A DNA stretch of 7,214 nucleotides, taken from assembly GCA_026785965.1 (NCBI GenBank), contig JAJAYY010000243.1:1-7214 (forward strand). The letters run 5' to 3'. Each line of letters begins with the position of its first letter. Within the stretch, counting starts at the first letter, position 1. This stretch comes from Sphingomonas bacterium (GTDB lineage Bacteria; Pseudomonadota; Alphaproteobacteria; Sphingomonadales; Sphingomonadaceae). A program made the position numbers and the translations under genes. This document shows positions 1 to 5,981 of the stretch, one piece after another. The notes beneath the pieces were generated by a model that ran no database searches, was not told where the DNA came from, and saw only the letters and a list, made by a program, of their open reading frames with translations.

Positions 1-361
1 TCTTGCCAGATCCGGCGCGCGCCATAAGCAATTTCTGAATGCCGCCCTTGATCGTCCCGCCGGTCTTGTCGGTCCCCGGGGTGTCGGTCTCGGCGACCAG
101 CACGTCACCGTTGGGAAGCACCAGGAACCAGCGCGGATGGGCCAGCCCGCCGGCAAATTCGGCCACCTTGAGGCCCGGCGCGGCAATCGGCGTCTGGCCA
201 GCCGGCCAGCCCTTGGCGTTCGCGATGTTGACCGTCGGGAACAGCGTCTTGGTCGGCGCCAGCAGCGGCGGGTTGGGGCCGACTGCGAGGTCAGGCGAAC
301 GATTGGACGCCTGCCCGCAAGCGACAAGAAGCAGCGCAAGAACGAGTGGGGCGTGACGCAT
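1..361 (-). CDS. Glucose/sorbosone dehydrogenase-family lipoprotein, N-terminal part (C-terminus beyond window)
   Basis: Only the first 120 codons are present; the gene runs off the left edge. The N-terminus is a short lipoprotein signal peptide: M-R-H, a hydrophobic stretch at residues 5-14, and a lipobox LLVAC with Cys15 as the predicted lipidation site, so the mature protein should be membrane-anchored in the periplasm. After a Pro-rich linker, residues 64-93 (GLKVAEFAGGL, then PRWFLVLPNGDVLVAET) match the first beta-propeller blade of soluble PQQ-type glucose/L-sorbosone dehydrogenases, which oxidise sugars or aldoses. The catalytic and PQQ-binding residues lie outside the window, so enzymatic activity and substrate cannot be judged. 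The ATG at 361 is supported by a GGGAGG Shine-Dalgarno five bases upstream. The gene lies 56 bp after corC and could be the operon's last gene or an independent unit. The family call is by recalled similarity; other six-bladed propeller lipoproteins are the alternative. Confidence 0.72.
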   Translation of the reverse strand, partial: MRHAPLVLALLLVACGQASNRSPDLAVGPNPPLLAPTKTLFPTVNIANAKGWPAGQTPIAAPGLKVAEFAGGLAHPRWFLVLPNGDVLVAETDTPGTDKTGGTIKGGIQKLLMARAGSGK

Positions 362-417
362 CGGAACCTCCCAACGGAACTGTCCCTTCTGAACGGCGCC
401 GCGCGCCAAAGGATGCG
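362..417 (-). promoter_or_regulatory. corC-to-lipoprotein intercistronic spacer with GC hairpin and SD
   Basis: This 56-bp spacer contains a small GC-only hairpin (arms 395-399 and 403-407, 3-nt loop) with no T-run after it, so it is not a convincing intrinsic terminator. The ribosome binding site GGGAGG (372-367, minus strand) is bracketed by two copies of GTTCCG (380-375 and 367-362). No -35/-10 pair is obvious, so co-transcription with corC is possible but unproven. Confidence 0.4.
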
Positions 418-1308
418 TCAGGCGAGGATCGGGTCGTTGGGAAACGCTTCGGGTGCCTCAAGCCGGAGCTTGATCATCCGCCGCGCATCGGCCTCGACGC
501 TGATGATCCGCCAGCCCGACGAATGCTCGACCGACTCGCCTGGCTGAAGGATTCGCCCGGCGAGAAGGAAGGTCAGCCCGCCGAGCGTATCGACTTCGTC
601 ATCCTCGGCGACCAGCCGCGCGTCGACCTCGCGCGCGATCTCGTCGAGTTCGGCGCGCGCGTCGGCCTCCCACAATCCATCTTCAAGCAAAGCGAGCATC
701 CCGCCAGCCTGCTCGTCATGCTCGTCTTCGATATCGCCGACGATTTCCTCGACTACATCCTCGATCGTGACGAGTCCCTCGGTGCCGCCGAATTCATCGA
801 CCACGATGGCGAGGTGGACCCGCTCCTGGCGCATCCGTGCGAGCAGATCGAGCACCCCCATCGATTCGGGCACGAACAATGGCGAGCGCAACAGCCCTTC
901 GATCGAGCGTGGCCGCGACAGGTCGACCTGCGCCTTGAACACGTCCTTGATGTGGATCATCCCGATCACTTCATCGAGGTCGGCGCCGGTCACCGGCAGT
1001 CGGCTATGCTCGGCTTCGGCGAAGGCGGCGATGAGATGTTCGAAGCTGATCGTCGCCGGAACCGAGACGATGTCACCGCGCGTCACCGCGACCTCGCCGA
1101 CCGTGCGGTCGCCGAAGTGCAGCAGGTTGCGCAACATCTGCCGTTCAAGCGGGCTCAGGTCGCCGCGCTTGGGGGCGGCGGCATCGGCCTCGTCGATCGC
1201 ATCCTCAAGCCGGTCGCGCAGCGTCGCGTCATGATCCTCGCCGAAGATCAGCGCACGCATCCCGCGCCACAATCGCGATCCGCCTTCGTCCTCGTGCGAC
1301 GTCGCCAT
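418..1308 (-). CDS. corC: CorC/HlyC (YbeX)-type CBS-pair protein, cytosolic short form
   Basis: The 296-residue protein has the short CorC/YbeX architecture: an acidic N-terminal region (1-65), a CBS pair (about 68-128 and 133-190) and a C-terminal CorC_HlyC domain (about 208-286). The second CBS repeat ends in the family hallmark DEFGGTEGLVTIEDVVEEI (171-189) followed by GDIEDEHD. There is no DUF21 membrane domain and no hydrophobic segment, so it should be soluble. Such proteins are annotated as hemolysin or Mg/Co efflux components, but in E. coli the short form YbeX works with YbeY and YbeZ and has been linked to ribosome metabolism and Mg homeostasis; CBS pairs typically bind adenosine nucleotides. 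The start ATG shares one base with the ybeY stop (TGATG), and GAGGG lies nine bases upstream. Translational coupling with ybeY is likely. The family assignment is firm; the precise function is not. Confidence 0.93.
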   Translation of the reverse strand: MATSHEDEGGSRLWRGMRALIFGEDHDATLRDRLEDAIDEADAAAPKRGDLSPLERQMLRNLLHFGDRTVGEVAVTRGDIVSVPATISFEHLIAAFAEAEHSRLPVTGADLDEVIGMIHIKDVFKAQVDLSRPRSIEGLLRSPLFVPESMGVLDLLARMRQERVHLAIVVDEFGGTEGLVTIEDVVEEIVGDIEDEHDEQAGGMLALLEDGLWEADARAELDEIAREVDARLVAEDDEVDTLGGLTFLLAGRILQPGESVEHSSGWRIISVEADARRMIKLRLEAPEAFPNDPILA

Positions 1309-1811
1309 CAGCCGATTCCCTCATAGGGGTCGGCGATACCGAGCCGGGCCAGCGCGCGCACTTCGCGCGCTTCCATGTCGGCGGCGGCGGCGTCGTCGTG
1401 ATGATCGTAGCCGAGCAAATGGAGCGTGCCGTGGACCAACAGATGACTGGCGTGCGCCTCAATGCTGATCGCTTTGGCGGCGGCTTCGGCGGCGCACACC
1501 CCGCGCGCCAGCACGATGTCGCCCAGCATTAGCTCGGGGCCGTCGGCGTCATCGGAAAATTCGTCCACCTCGGCCATCGGAAAGGACAGGACATTGGTCG
1601 CGCTGTCCTTGCCGCGCCACTCGGCATTGAGCGCGCGGACCTGCTCATCATCGGTCAGGCGAATGCCGAGCTCGACGCTGCGCTGCCCTTGTCCAAGCTG
1701 CGGGAAAGCGCTTTCGGCGATCGCCGAACAAGCGGCGCTGCGGGCCAGTTCGGCCCAGTTGCTACTGTCCCAGTCGGGATCGGCGTCGAGTGCAATATCG
1801 AGCATGGTCAC
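1308..1811 (-). CDS. ybeY: Endoribonuclease YbeY (16S rRNA 3'-end maturation / ribosome quality control)
   Basis: YbeY is a single-domain zinc-dependent endoribonuclease needed for 16S rRNA 3'-end processing and, with RNase R, for removing defective 70S ribosomes. The metal site is intact: HGTLHLLGYDH at 127-137, with His127, His131 and His137 as ligands. Upstream are the conserved segment NAEWRGKDSATNVLSFP (62-78) and LGDIVLA (96-102). At 167 residues it is of usual size. The start is uncertain: the longest form begins with GTG at 1811, overlapping the phoH stop by four bases (GTGA), while an in-frame ATG at 1805 lies just after that stop and would give 165 residues. A purine-rich GAAGG and a G-run lie upstream of both. 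The downstream corC start shares one base with its stop. The tight phoH-ybeY-corC order is the conserved ybeZ-ybeY-ybeX set. Confidence 0.96.
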   Translation of the reverse strand: MTMLDIALDADPDWDSSNWAELARSAACSAIAESAFPQLGQGQRSVELGIRLTDDEQVRALNAEWRGKDSATNVLSFPMAEVDEFSDDADGPELMLGDIVLARGVCAAEAAAKAISIEAHASHLLVHGTLHLLGYDHHDDAAAADMEAREVRALARLGIADPYEGIG

Positions 1812-2815
1812 GCCCCCGCGCCTTCATAGGCTTCGACGATCTTGCCGACCAGCGGGTGGCGGACGACGTCGGCCGAGGTGAAGCGGATCATCGACAGCTT
1901 GGCGATTCCGTCGAGCTTGTCGACCGCGTCGTTGAGCCCTGACTTGGTACCGGTCGGGAGATCGGATTGGTTGGGATCGCCGCAGATCACCATTCGACTG
2001 CGCATTCCGAAGCGCGTGAGGAACATCTTCATCTGCATCGGCGTGGTGTTCTGCGCCTCGTCGAGGATCACGAATGCGTCGCTCAGCGTGCGCCCGCGCA
2101 TGAATGCGATCGGCGCGATCTCGATCTCGCCCGACGCAATGCGCCGCTCGACCTGTTCGGTCGGAAGCATGTCGTAGAGCGCGTCGTAGAGTGGGCGAAG
2201 GTAGGGATCGACCTTGTCCTTCATGTCGCCCGGAAGGAAGCCGAGCCGCTCGCCCGCTTCGACCGCGGGGCGTGACAGAATCAGGCGGTCGACTTGACCC
2301 GAGATCAGCATCGCCACCGCCTGAGCCACCGCGAGATAGGTCTTGCCGGTGCCCGCTGGCCCGAGGGCGAAGATCATGTCGTCGCGCCCCAGCGCCTGCA
2401 TGTAAGCGGTCTGGATTTTCGAGCGCGGGACGATCGTCTTCTTGCGCGTGCGGATCATCACGCCCGGTGGCGAGGCAACCTCATCGGCGATGATCCCGTC
2501 GAGTTGCGGCTGGCTCGCCATGCCGATCACCGCTTCGACCGCTGCGGCGTCGACGTCATGGCCCTGATCGAGCCGGTTGTAGAGCCCGACCAGCACGTCG
2601 CGAGCGCGCGCCGCATTGTCCGGCTCGCCCTCGATCATCACCCGGCTGCCGCGCGCCGCAATGTGCACGCCCAGCCGATCCTCGATCATCACCAGGTGAC
2701 GGTCGTAATCGCCGAACAACGGCCCGATCAGATAGGGCTGCTCGAACTCGAGCTCGAGCCGCGCTCGGCCTTCGTCGATGGGGTCGGGGCCGGGGGCGAG
2801 GTCGCGCTTGGCCAT
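1808..2815 (-). CDS. phoH: PhoH-family P-loop ATPase (YbeZ type)
   Basis: The 335-residue protein has an N-terminal KH-like RNA-binding region (about 30-90, preceded by an acidic segment) and a PhoH ATPase domain (about 125-330). Walker A is GPAGTGKT (152-159), Walker B is FVILDEAQN (248-256), and the sensor-like motif CGDPNQSD is at 278-285; all look intact. PhoH/YbeZ is a cytosolic NTPase with helicase-like features that partners YbeY in RNA metabolism; the old phosphate-starvation label comes from E. coli PhoH and no Pho box is visible here. The reading frame stays open 41 codons upstream into miaB, but that extension is basic, low-complexity and antisense-like. The ATG at 2815 is preferred because it starts MAKRD, shares one base with the miaB stop (TGATG), and has GAGGT nine bases upstream. 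It overlaps ybeY at its 3' end. Confidence 0.95.
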   Translation of the reverse strand: MAKRDLAPGPDPIDEGRARLELEFEQPYLIGPLFGDYDRHLVMIEDRLGVHIAARGSRVMIEGEPDNAARARDVLVGLYNRLDQGHDVDAAAVEAVIGMASQPQLDGIIADEVASPPGVMIRTRKKTIVPRSKIQTAYMQALGRDDMIFALGPAGTGKTYLAVAQAVAMLISGQVDRLILSRPAVEAGERLGFLPGDMKDKVDPYLRPLYDALYDMLPTEQVERRIASGEIEIAPIAFMRGRTLSDAFVILDEAQNTTPMQMKMFLTRFGMRSRMVICGDPNQSDLPTGTKSGLNDAVDKLDGIAKLSMIRFTSADVVRHPLVGKIVEAYEGAGA

Positions 2816-4119
2816 CAGGCGGCGACCTCGACTCTGCGGAGCACGCCGCCGAGGCTGTTGGGAAGCGCGCGGGTGATGGTCACATCGACCATCTCGCCGA
2901 TCACAGCAGCACTGTCGATGAACACCGCCTGGAGCCACGGCGACATGCCGATCATCTGGCCGGGAAGGCGGCCCTTGCGGTCAATCAGGATCGTCAGATC
3001 CGTGCCGACCGTCGCATGGTTGAAAGCGAGGCTATGCTCGGCGAGGCGGCGTTGGAGCCGCTGGAGTCGCTCGTCCATCACTTGGGCCTCAACCGCTCCT
3101 TCCATGGTCGCCGCCGGGGTCCCCGGTCGAGGCGAATATTTGAACGAATAAGCCGAGGCGTAACCCACCGCATCGACGATGGCGAGCGTGTCGCAAAAAT
3201 CTTTTTCGGTTTCGCCGGGGAAGCCGACGATGAAGTCCCCCGAGATGGCAATTCCCGGCCGCGCCGCGCGGACCCGCTCGATCAGCCGCAAATAGCTGTC
3301 GGCGGTGTGGCTGCGGTTCATCGCCTTGAGGATCGAATCGCTGCCCGATTGCACCGGCAAGTGGAGGTAGGGCATCAGCTTGTCGATTTCGCCATGCGCC
3401 GCGATCAGTGCGTCGCTCATGTCGGCCGGGTGGCTGGTGGTGTAGCGGATCCGCTCAAGCCCATCGATCCGGGCGATCGCGCGGATCAGCCGGTCGAGCC
3501 CGCCGTCCCACGCATTGACGTTCTGCCCGAGCAAGGTGATCTCGCGCGCGCCACCATCGACCAGCGCCTGAGCCTCGGTCACGATGTCGGCGAACGGGCG
3601 GCTGATCTCGGCGCCGCGGGTGTAAGGCACGACGCAATAAGTGCAGAATTTGTCGCACCCTTCCTGCACCGTGAGGAAGGCCGAGGGGCCGCTGCGGCGG
3701 CGCGGCGGGAGCGCGGCGAACTTGGCGATCGCGGGCATGTCGGTATCGACCGGGCGCTGACCGGCGGCGACGGCTGCGACCATCTCGGGCAGGCGGTGAT
3801 AGGCTTGCGGCCCGACTACGAGATCGATCATTTTCGAGCGCTTGCTCGCCTCCGCGCCCTCGGCCTGAGCGACGCATCCGGCGAGCGCGATGATCGGCCG
3901 GCTGCCGTCGTCGCGGCGCAAGCGGCCAACGTCGGAATAAGCGCGGTCGGCGGCTTTCTCGCGGATGTGGCAGGTGTTGAGCACGACGAGGTCGGCATCC
4001 TCGCCGGTCGCCGCAGTCATGCCCTGCGCCGCGAGCAGCTCACCCATCCGCTCGCCATCATAGACGTTCATCTGGCAACCGAAGCTTTTGACTCGGAACG
4101 TCTTGGGAAGGTCGGTCAT
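2815..4119 (-). CDS. miaB: tRNA-2-methylthio-N6-dimethylallyladenosine synthase MiaB
   Basis: MiaB is a radical-SAM methylthiotransferase that converts i6A37 to ms2i6A37 in tRNAs reading UNN codons. In 434 residues it shows the full three-domain layout. The N-terminal UPF0004 domain has auxiliary-cluster cysteines Cys15 (SFGCQMN), Cys50 ([10 protein letters not shown]) and Cys82 (AGCVAQ). The radical-SAM domain carries CDKFCTYC (Cys155, Cys159, Cys162), followed by LGQNVNAW (197-204), [10 protein letters not shown] (252-261) and [10 protein letters not shown] (295-304). A C-terminal TRAM domain spans about 369-431. HIREKA and YCVVPYTRG favour MiaB over RimO or MtaB. The frame is open a further 66 codons upstream inside plsC, but the ATG at 4119 begins the [15 protein letters not shown] start typical of the family, overlaps the plsC stop by four bases (ATGA), and has GAGG ten bases upstream. 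It needs two [4Fe-4S] clusters, fitting the nearby nfuA remnant. Confidence 0.98.
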   Translation of the reverse strand: MTDLPKTFRVKSFGCQMNVYDGERMGELLAAQGMTAATGEDADLVVLNTCHIREKAADRAYSDVGRLRRDDGSRPIIALAGCVAQAEGAEASKRSKMIDLVVGPQAYHRLPEMVAAVAAGQRPVDTDMPAIAKFAALPPRRRSGPSAFLTVQEGCDKFCTYCVVPYTRGAEISRPFADIVTEAQALVDGGAREITLLGQNVNAWDGGLDRLIRAIARIDGLERIRYTTSHPADMSDALIAAHGEIDKLMPYLHLPVQSGSDSILKAMNRSHTADSYLRLIERVRAARPGIAISGDFIVGFPGETEKDFCDTLAIVDAVGYASAYSFKYSPRPGTPAATMEGAVEAQVMDERLQRLQRRLAEHSLAFNHATVGTDLTILIDRKGRLPGQMIGMSPWLQAVFIDSAAVIGEMVDVTITRALPNSLGGVLRRVEVAA

Positions 4120-4874
4120 GTGGTCGGCGCCTCTAGCGCGTTGGACCGAGCGACGGAAGAGAGGGCGGCCCCGATTGCGGCGTGAGCGGAGCGGGCGAGC
4201 GCCTTGCGGTCGCTGCTGTGGGGCAAGGGATCGAGCAGTCGAACCGTCACCGAGCGCGTCCCGCCCAGCCCAAGCACGCGAAGCACATTGGCCAGTCCCG
4301 GCTCTCCGCCGTGCCACGCGATCGCGTCGACCTGGTCATGATAATCGATCGCCACCGGTCGGACGCTCGCCTCGCGCGGGGGCGGCGCGACCGCGTGAAG
4401 CAGGGTCGACCGAAACGGCAGCAGCGCGCGGCCGTCACCGGTCGTGCCTTCAGGGAAAATCGCGAGTGGCTGCGGCTCACCAAGCGCGGTCGCGATCCGC
4501 CGCACCTGGCCGTGGGCATCGCCGCGCTCGGCACGGTCGATGTAGAGCGTATGGTTCTGGTCGGACAGCCAACCGATCAGCGGCACCCCGGCGACTTCGG
4601 CCTTCGACACGAAGCGCGTCTCCGTCGCCCCGCCGAGGATCAGGATGTCGAGCCAGCTGGTGTGATTGGCAAGGATCAGGCTGTGGGGATCGAGTCGTTC
4701 GCCTTCAATCCGCACCCGCGCCCCCGAGATATGCGCCGCCCGCGCCAGGAACCGCGGCGGCCACGGCGATCGCCGGCCCCCGCTCCAGGCGATCAGATGC
4801 GGCGGGAGGTAAGCGAGGAATAGCAGGGCCAGCCGGGCGATGCGGCCATAAGCGCGCAGCCGCGACGACGGCAT
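4116..4874 (-). CDS. plsC: PlsC-like lysophospholipid / 1-acylglycerol-3-phosphate acyltransferase
   Basis: The 252-residue protein carries the acyltransferase blocks in order: NHTSWLD (70-76, the HX4D catalytic pair His71/Asp76), a substrate-binding region around [13 protein letters not shown] (91-103), FPEGTTGDG (140-148) and VRPVAIDYH (171-179). An N-terminal hydrophobic segment (about 11-30) should anchor it to the inner membrane. PlsC-type enzymes acylate lysophosphatidic acid to phosphatidic acid; relatives acylate lyso-ornithine lipid (OlsA), and this sequence alone does not settle the acceptor. The frame extends 38 codons upstream into fur, but ATG at 4874 (MPSSRLR) lies one base after the fur stop (TGAGATG) and gives the expected length. 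No strong SD is visible, so translation probably depends on coupling to fur. Its stop overlaps the miaB start by four bases. Confidence 0.92.
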   Translation of the reverse strand: MPSSRLRAYGRIARLALLFLAYLPPHLIAWSGGRRSPWPPRFLARAAHISGARVRIEGERLDPHSLILANHTSWLDILILGGATETRFVSKAEVAGVPLIGWLSDQNHTLYIDRAERGDAHGQVRRIATALGEPQPLAIFPEGTTGDGRALLPFRSTLLHAVAPPPREASVRPVAIDYHDQVDAIAWHGGEPGLANVLRVLGLGGTRSVTVRLLDPLPHSSDRKALARSAHAAIGAALSSVARSNALEAPTT

Positions 4875-4875
4875 C

Positions 4876-5298
4876 TCAGCGGCTGCGGTCGACCGCGACG
4901 CCATAAAGCTCCATGCGATGGTCGACCAGGCGGTAGCCAAGCTTCTCGGCGATGCGCCGCTGAAGCGACTCCAGTTCCTCATCGACAAATTCGATCACCG
5001 CGCCGGTCTCGACGTCGATCAGATGATCGTGATGCGCGTCCGACGCGGCTTCATAGCGCGATCGCCCGTCGCCAAATTCGTGGCGCTCGAGAATCCCCGC
5101 CTCCTCGAACAGCCGGACGGTGCGATAGACGGTGGCAATCGAGATTTTCGGATCGACCGCGGCGGCGCGCTCATGGAGCGTTTCGACGTCGGGGTGGTCC
5201 TCGGCCTCGCCGAGCACGCGCGCGATCGTCCGGCGCTGTTCGGTAATCCGCAGCCCCTTGTCGGCGCACAATTGTTCGATGTTGATCTGGCGCGGCAT
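4876..5298 (-). CDS. fur: Fur/Mur-family metalloregulator
   Basis: This 140-residue protein has the Fur fold: a winged-helix DNA-binding domain (about 1-83) with RITEQRRTIARVL (17-29) and the recognition region ISIATVYRTVRLFEEAGI (52-69), then a dimerisation and metal domain. Putative regulatory-metal ligands are visible: His89/His90/Asp91/His92 in HHDHLI, acidic residues around EFVDEELE (103-110), and His127 in DHRMELYG. The two CxxC motifs that bind structural zinc in E. coli-type Fur are missing; HHDHLI is followed by DVETG where many Furs have a CxxCG motif. The only cysteine is Cys11. This is the usual alphaproteobacterial form, whose members respond to iron (Fur) or manganese (Mur); which applies here cannot be decided from sequence. 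Irr is less likely because of the HHDH motif and the context. No SD precedes the ATG, which heads the fur-plsC-miaB-phoH-ybeY-corC run. Confidence 0.93.
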   Translation of the reverse strand: MPRQINIEQLCADKGLRITEQRRTIARVLGEAEDHPDVETLHERAAAVDPKISIATVYRTVRLFEEAGILERHEFGDGRSRYEAASDAHHDHLIDVETGAVIEFVDEELESLQRRIAEKLGYRLVDHRMELYGVAVDRSR

Positions 5299-5334
5299 GG
5301 GTATTGGTTAGGACGATCGTGCAGGGCCGTCAAA
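5299..5334 (-). promoter_or_regulatory. Candidate fur-operon promoter giving a leaderless mRNA
   Basis: On the minus strand a TTGACG hexamer (5333-5328, five of six bases of the sigma70-type -35) is followed after exactly 17 nt by TAACCA (5310-5305), a weak -10. Six bases separate it from the fur ATG, which would put the transcription start at or next to the A of ATG. There is no Shine-Dalgarno sequence in this stretch, which agrees with a leaderless message. The spacer contains the perfect palindrome ACGATCGT (5313-5320), a possible operator. The weak -10 keeps confidence low. Confidence 0.32.
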
Positions 5335-5343
5335 GGGGGAAAG

Positions 5344-5432
5344 CTCGTCATCCCGGGCTTGAGCCGGGACCCGCCTGTCCTTGATCCGGCAAAGCAGGAA
5401 GGCGGATCCCGCGACAAGCCCGGGATGACGAG
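5344..5432. repeat. Large palindromic intergenic element with perfect 18-bp inverted arms
   Basis: The outer arms are perfect inverted repeats: CTCGTCATCCCGGGCTTG at 5344-5361 and its exact reverse complement at 5415-5432. Pairing continues inward between about 5365-5380 and 5397-5411 with a G-T wobble and a one-base bulge, leaving a loop near 5381-5396. Each arm also has local self-complementarity (TCCCGG and CCGGGA at 5351-5356 and 5364-5369). The GTCATCCCGGGCTTGAGCCGGGA core resembles a palindromic repeat I recall as dispersed in intergenic regions of many alphaproteobacteria. It begins nine bases after the mucR stop, so as RNA it could protect or end the mucR transcript. No long T-run follows on the minus strand (only CTTTCCCCCTTTG), so it is not a textbook intrinsic terminator. 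It separates mucR from the fur operon. Confidence 0.82.
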
Positions 5433-5440
5433 TTATATCG

Positions 5441-5863
5441 TCACTTGGCCTTGACGGTCTTGCGGCGCTTGGTGCCCAGACCGATCGCCTTGGCGAGCAT
5501 ACGGCGCTGTTCGGCATAGTTGGGGGCAACCATCGGATAGTCCGAGTTGAGACCCCACTTCTGGCGATACTGGTCAGGAGTCATTTGATAATGAGTCATC
5601 AAATGACGCTTGAGCATTTTCAGGCGCTTGCCGTCTTCAAGGCAGACAATGTAGTCGGGCTTGATCGACGAGCGGATCGGAACCTTGGGTTCGGCGCGCA
5701 CTTCGGGCGCCGCGCTAGCTCCGGTGAGCGTCGCCAGCGCACCATGAACGTTTGAAATGAGTTGCGGCAAATCGTTGACCGCAACGCTATTATTGCTGAC
5801 GTGGGCCGCGACAATATCTGCCGTCAGCGTGATCAACGTGTCGTCATAACCCTGATTATCCAT
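5441..5863 (-). CDS. mucR: MucR/Ros-family zinc-finger transcriptional regulator
   Basis: This 140-residue protein has the MucR/Ros layout: an N-terminal helical oligomerisation region (about 1-45), a variable linker (46-66), the prokaryotic zinc-finger domain (about 67-125), and a basic tail (LGTKRRKTVKAK). The finger reads Cys74-x2-Asp77-x9-His87-x3-His91, with Asp replacing the second Cys found in Agrobacterium Ros; this substitution is known in MucR homologues. It is followed by MTPDQYRQKWGL and the very conserved DYPMVAPNYAEQRR (108-121). MucR proteins are oligomeric, H-NS-like silencers that bind AT-rich DNA in the minor groove and control exopolysaccharide, motility and cell-cycle genes in other alphaproteobacteria; the regulon here is unknown. 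The ATG at 5863 has GGGAAG (5876-5871) as SD. The gene stands alone, with a 118-bp AT-rich leader upstream and a palindromic element just after its stop. Confidence 0.95.
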   Translation of the reverse strand: MDNQGYDDTLITLTADIVAAHVSNNSVAVNDLPQLISNVHGALATLTGASAAPEVRAEPKVPIRSSIKPDYIVCLEDGKRLKMLKRHLMTHYQMTPDQYRQKWGLNSDYPMVAPNYAEQRRMLAKAIGLGTKRRKTVKAK

Positions 5864-5981
5864 GGTGAATCTTCCCGAGCTGAAGATAGAAAAAAGGACA
5901 AAGCATCACTGGTCCTGACTGTCTTCTAATTGAAGGATTACTTGCCAGCAAGCAAAACGCGACGTTGACTGAGGTTAGGAA
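5864..5981 (-). promoter_or_regulatory. AT-rich mucR upstream region
   Basis: This 118-bp stretch between rimI and mucR is the least GC-rich part of the window; 5881-5940 is about 37% GC by hand count while the flanking genes are strongly GC-rich. It holds a short hairpin CTTG/CAAG (5941-5944 and 5949-5952), a near-palindrome CTTC-TAATT-GAAG (5923-5935), a terminator-like hairpin (5890-5916) and the mucR SD. I could not pick a -35/-10 pair with confidence. MucR homologues bind AT-rich DNA and repress their own genes, so autoregulation is a reasonable inference. Confidence 0.5.
5890..5916 (-). terminator. Weak intrinsic-terminator-like hairpin with T tract between rimI and mucR
   Basis: On the minus strand AGGAC (5916-5912) and GTCCT (5899-5895) form a five-base-pair stem around a 12-nt loop, directly followed by TTTTT (5894-5890). 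The stem is short and the loop large, so efficiency would be low. It could end the tsaB-rimI transcript or, if the mucR promoter lies upstream of it, sit inside the mucR leader as an attenuator. Confidence 0.3.

Noticed and set aside
395..407. GC hairpin after corC as a terminator
   Set aside because: It has only a 5-bp stem with a 3-nt loop and no T tract follows; such hairpins arise easily in GC-rich DNA.
346..1326. Long plus-strand open frame opposite corC (326 codons)
   Set aside because: It is antisense to a gene with clear CBS and CorC_HlyC motifs; composition is Arg/His/Asp-rich with no recognisable domain, as expected for a GC-rich shadow frame.
2816..2938. 41-codon upstream extension of phoH
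   Set aside because: It is inside the miaB 3' end, is low-complexity and basic, and the ATG at 2815 has an SD and the TGATG overlap.
3016..4185. Long plus-strand open frame opposite miaB (389 codons)
   Set aside because: It lies almost wholly over miaB, whose Fe-S cysteine motifs are intact; the frame has no known motif and reflects codon-position GC bias.
4120..4317. 66-codon upstream extension of miaB
   Set aside because: It lies inside plsC and is Arg-rich; the [15 protein letters not shown] start at 4119 matches the family N-terminus.
4875..4988. 38-codon upstream extension of plsC
   Set aside because: It lies inside the fur 3' end; the ATG one base after the fur stop gives the normal N-terminal hydrophobic segment.
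5344..5432. The palindromic element as a classical Rho-independent terminator
   Set aside because: The stem is strong but no T-run follows on the minus strand and the loop and arms are unusually long; I list it as a repeat.
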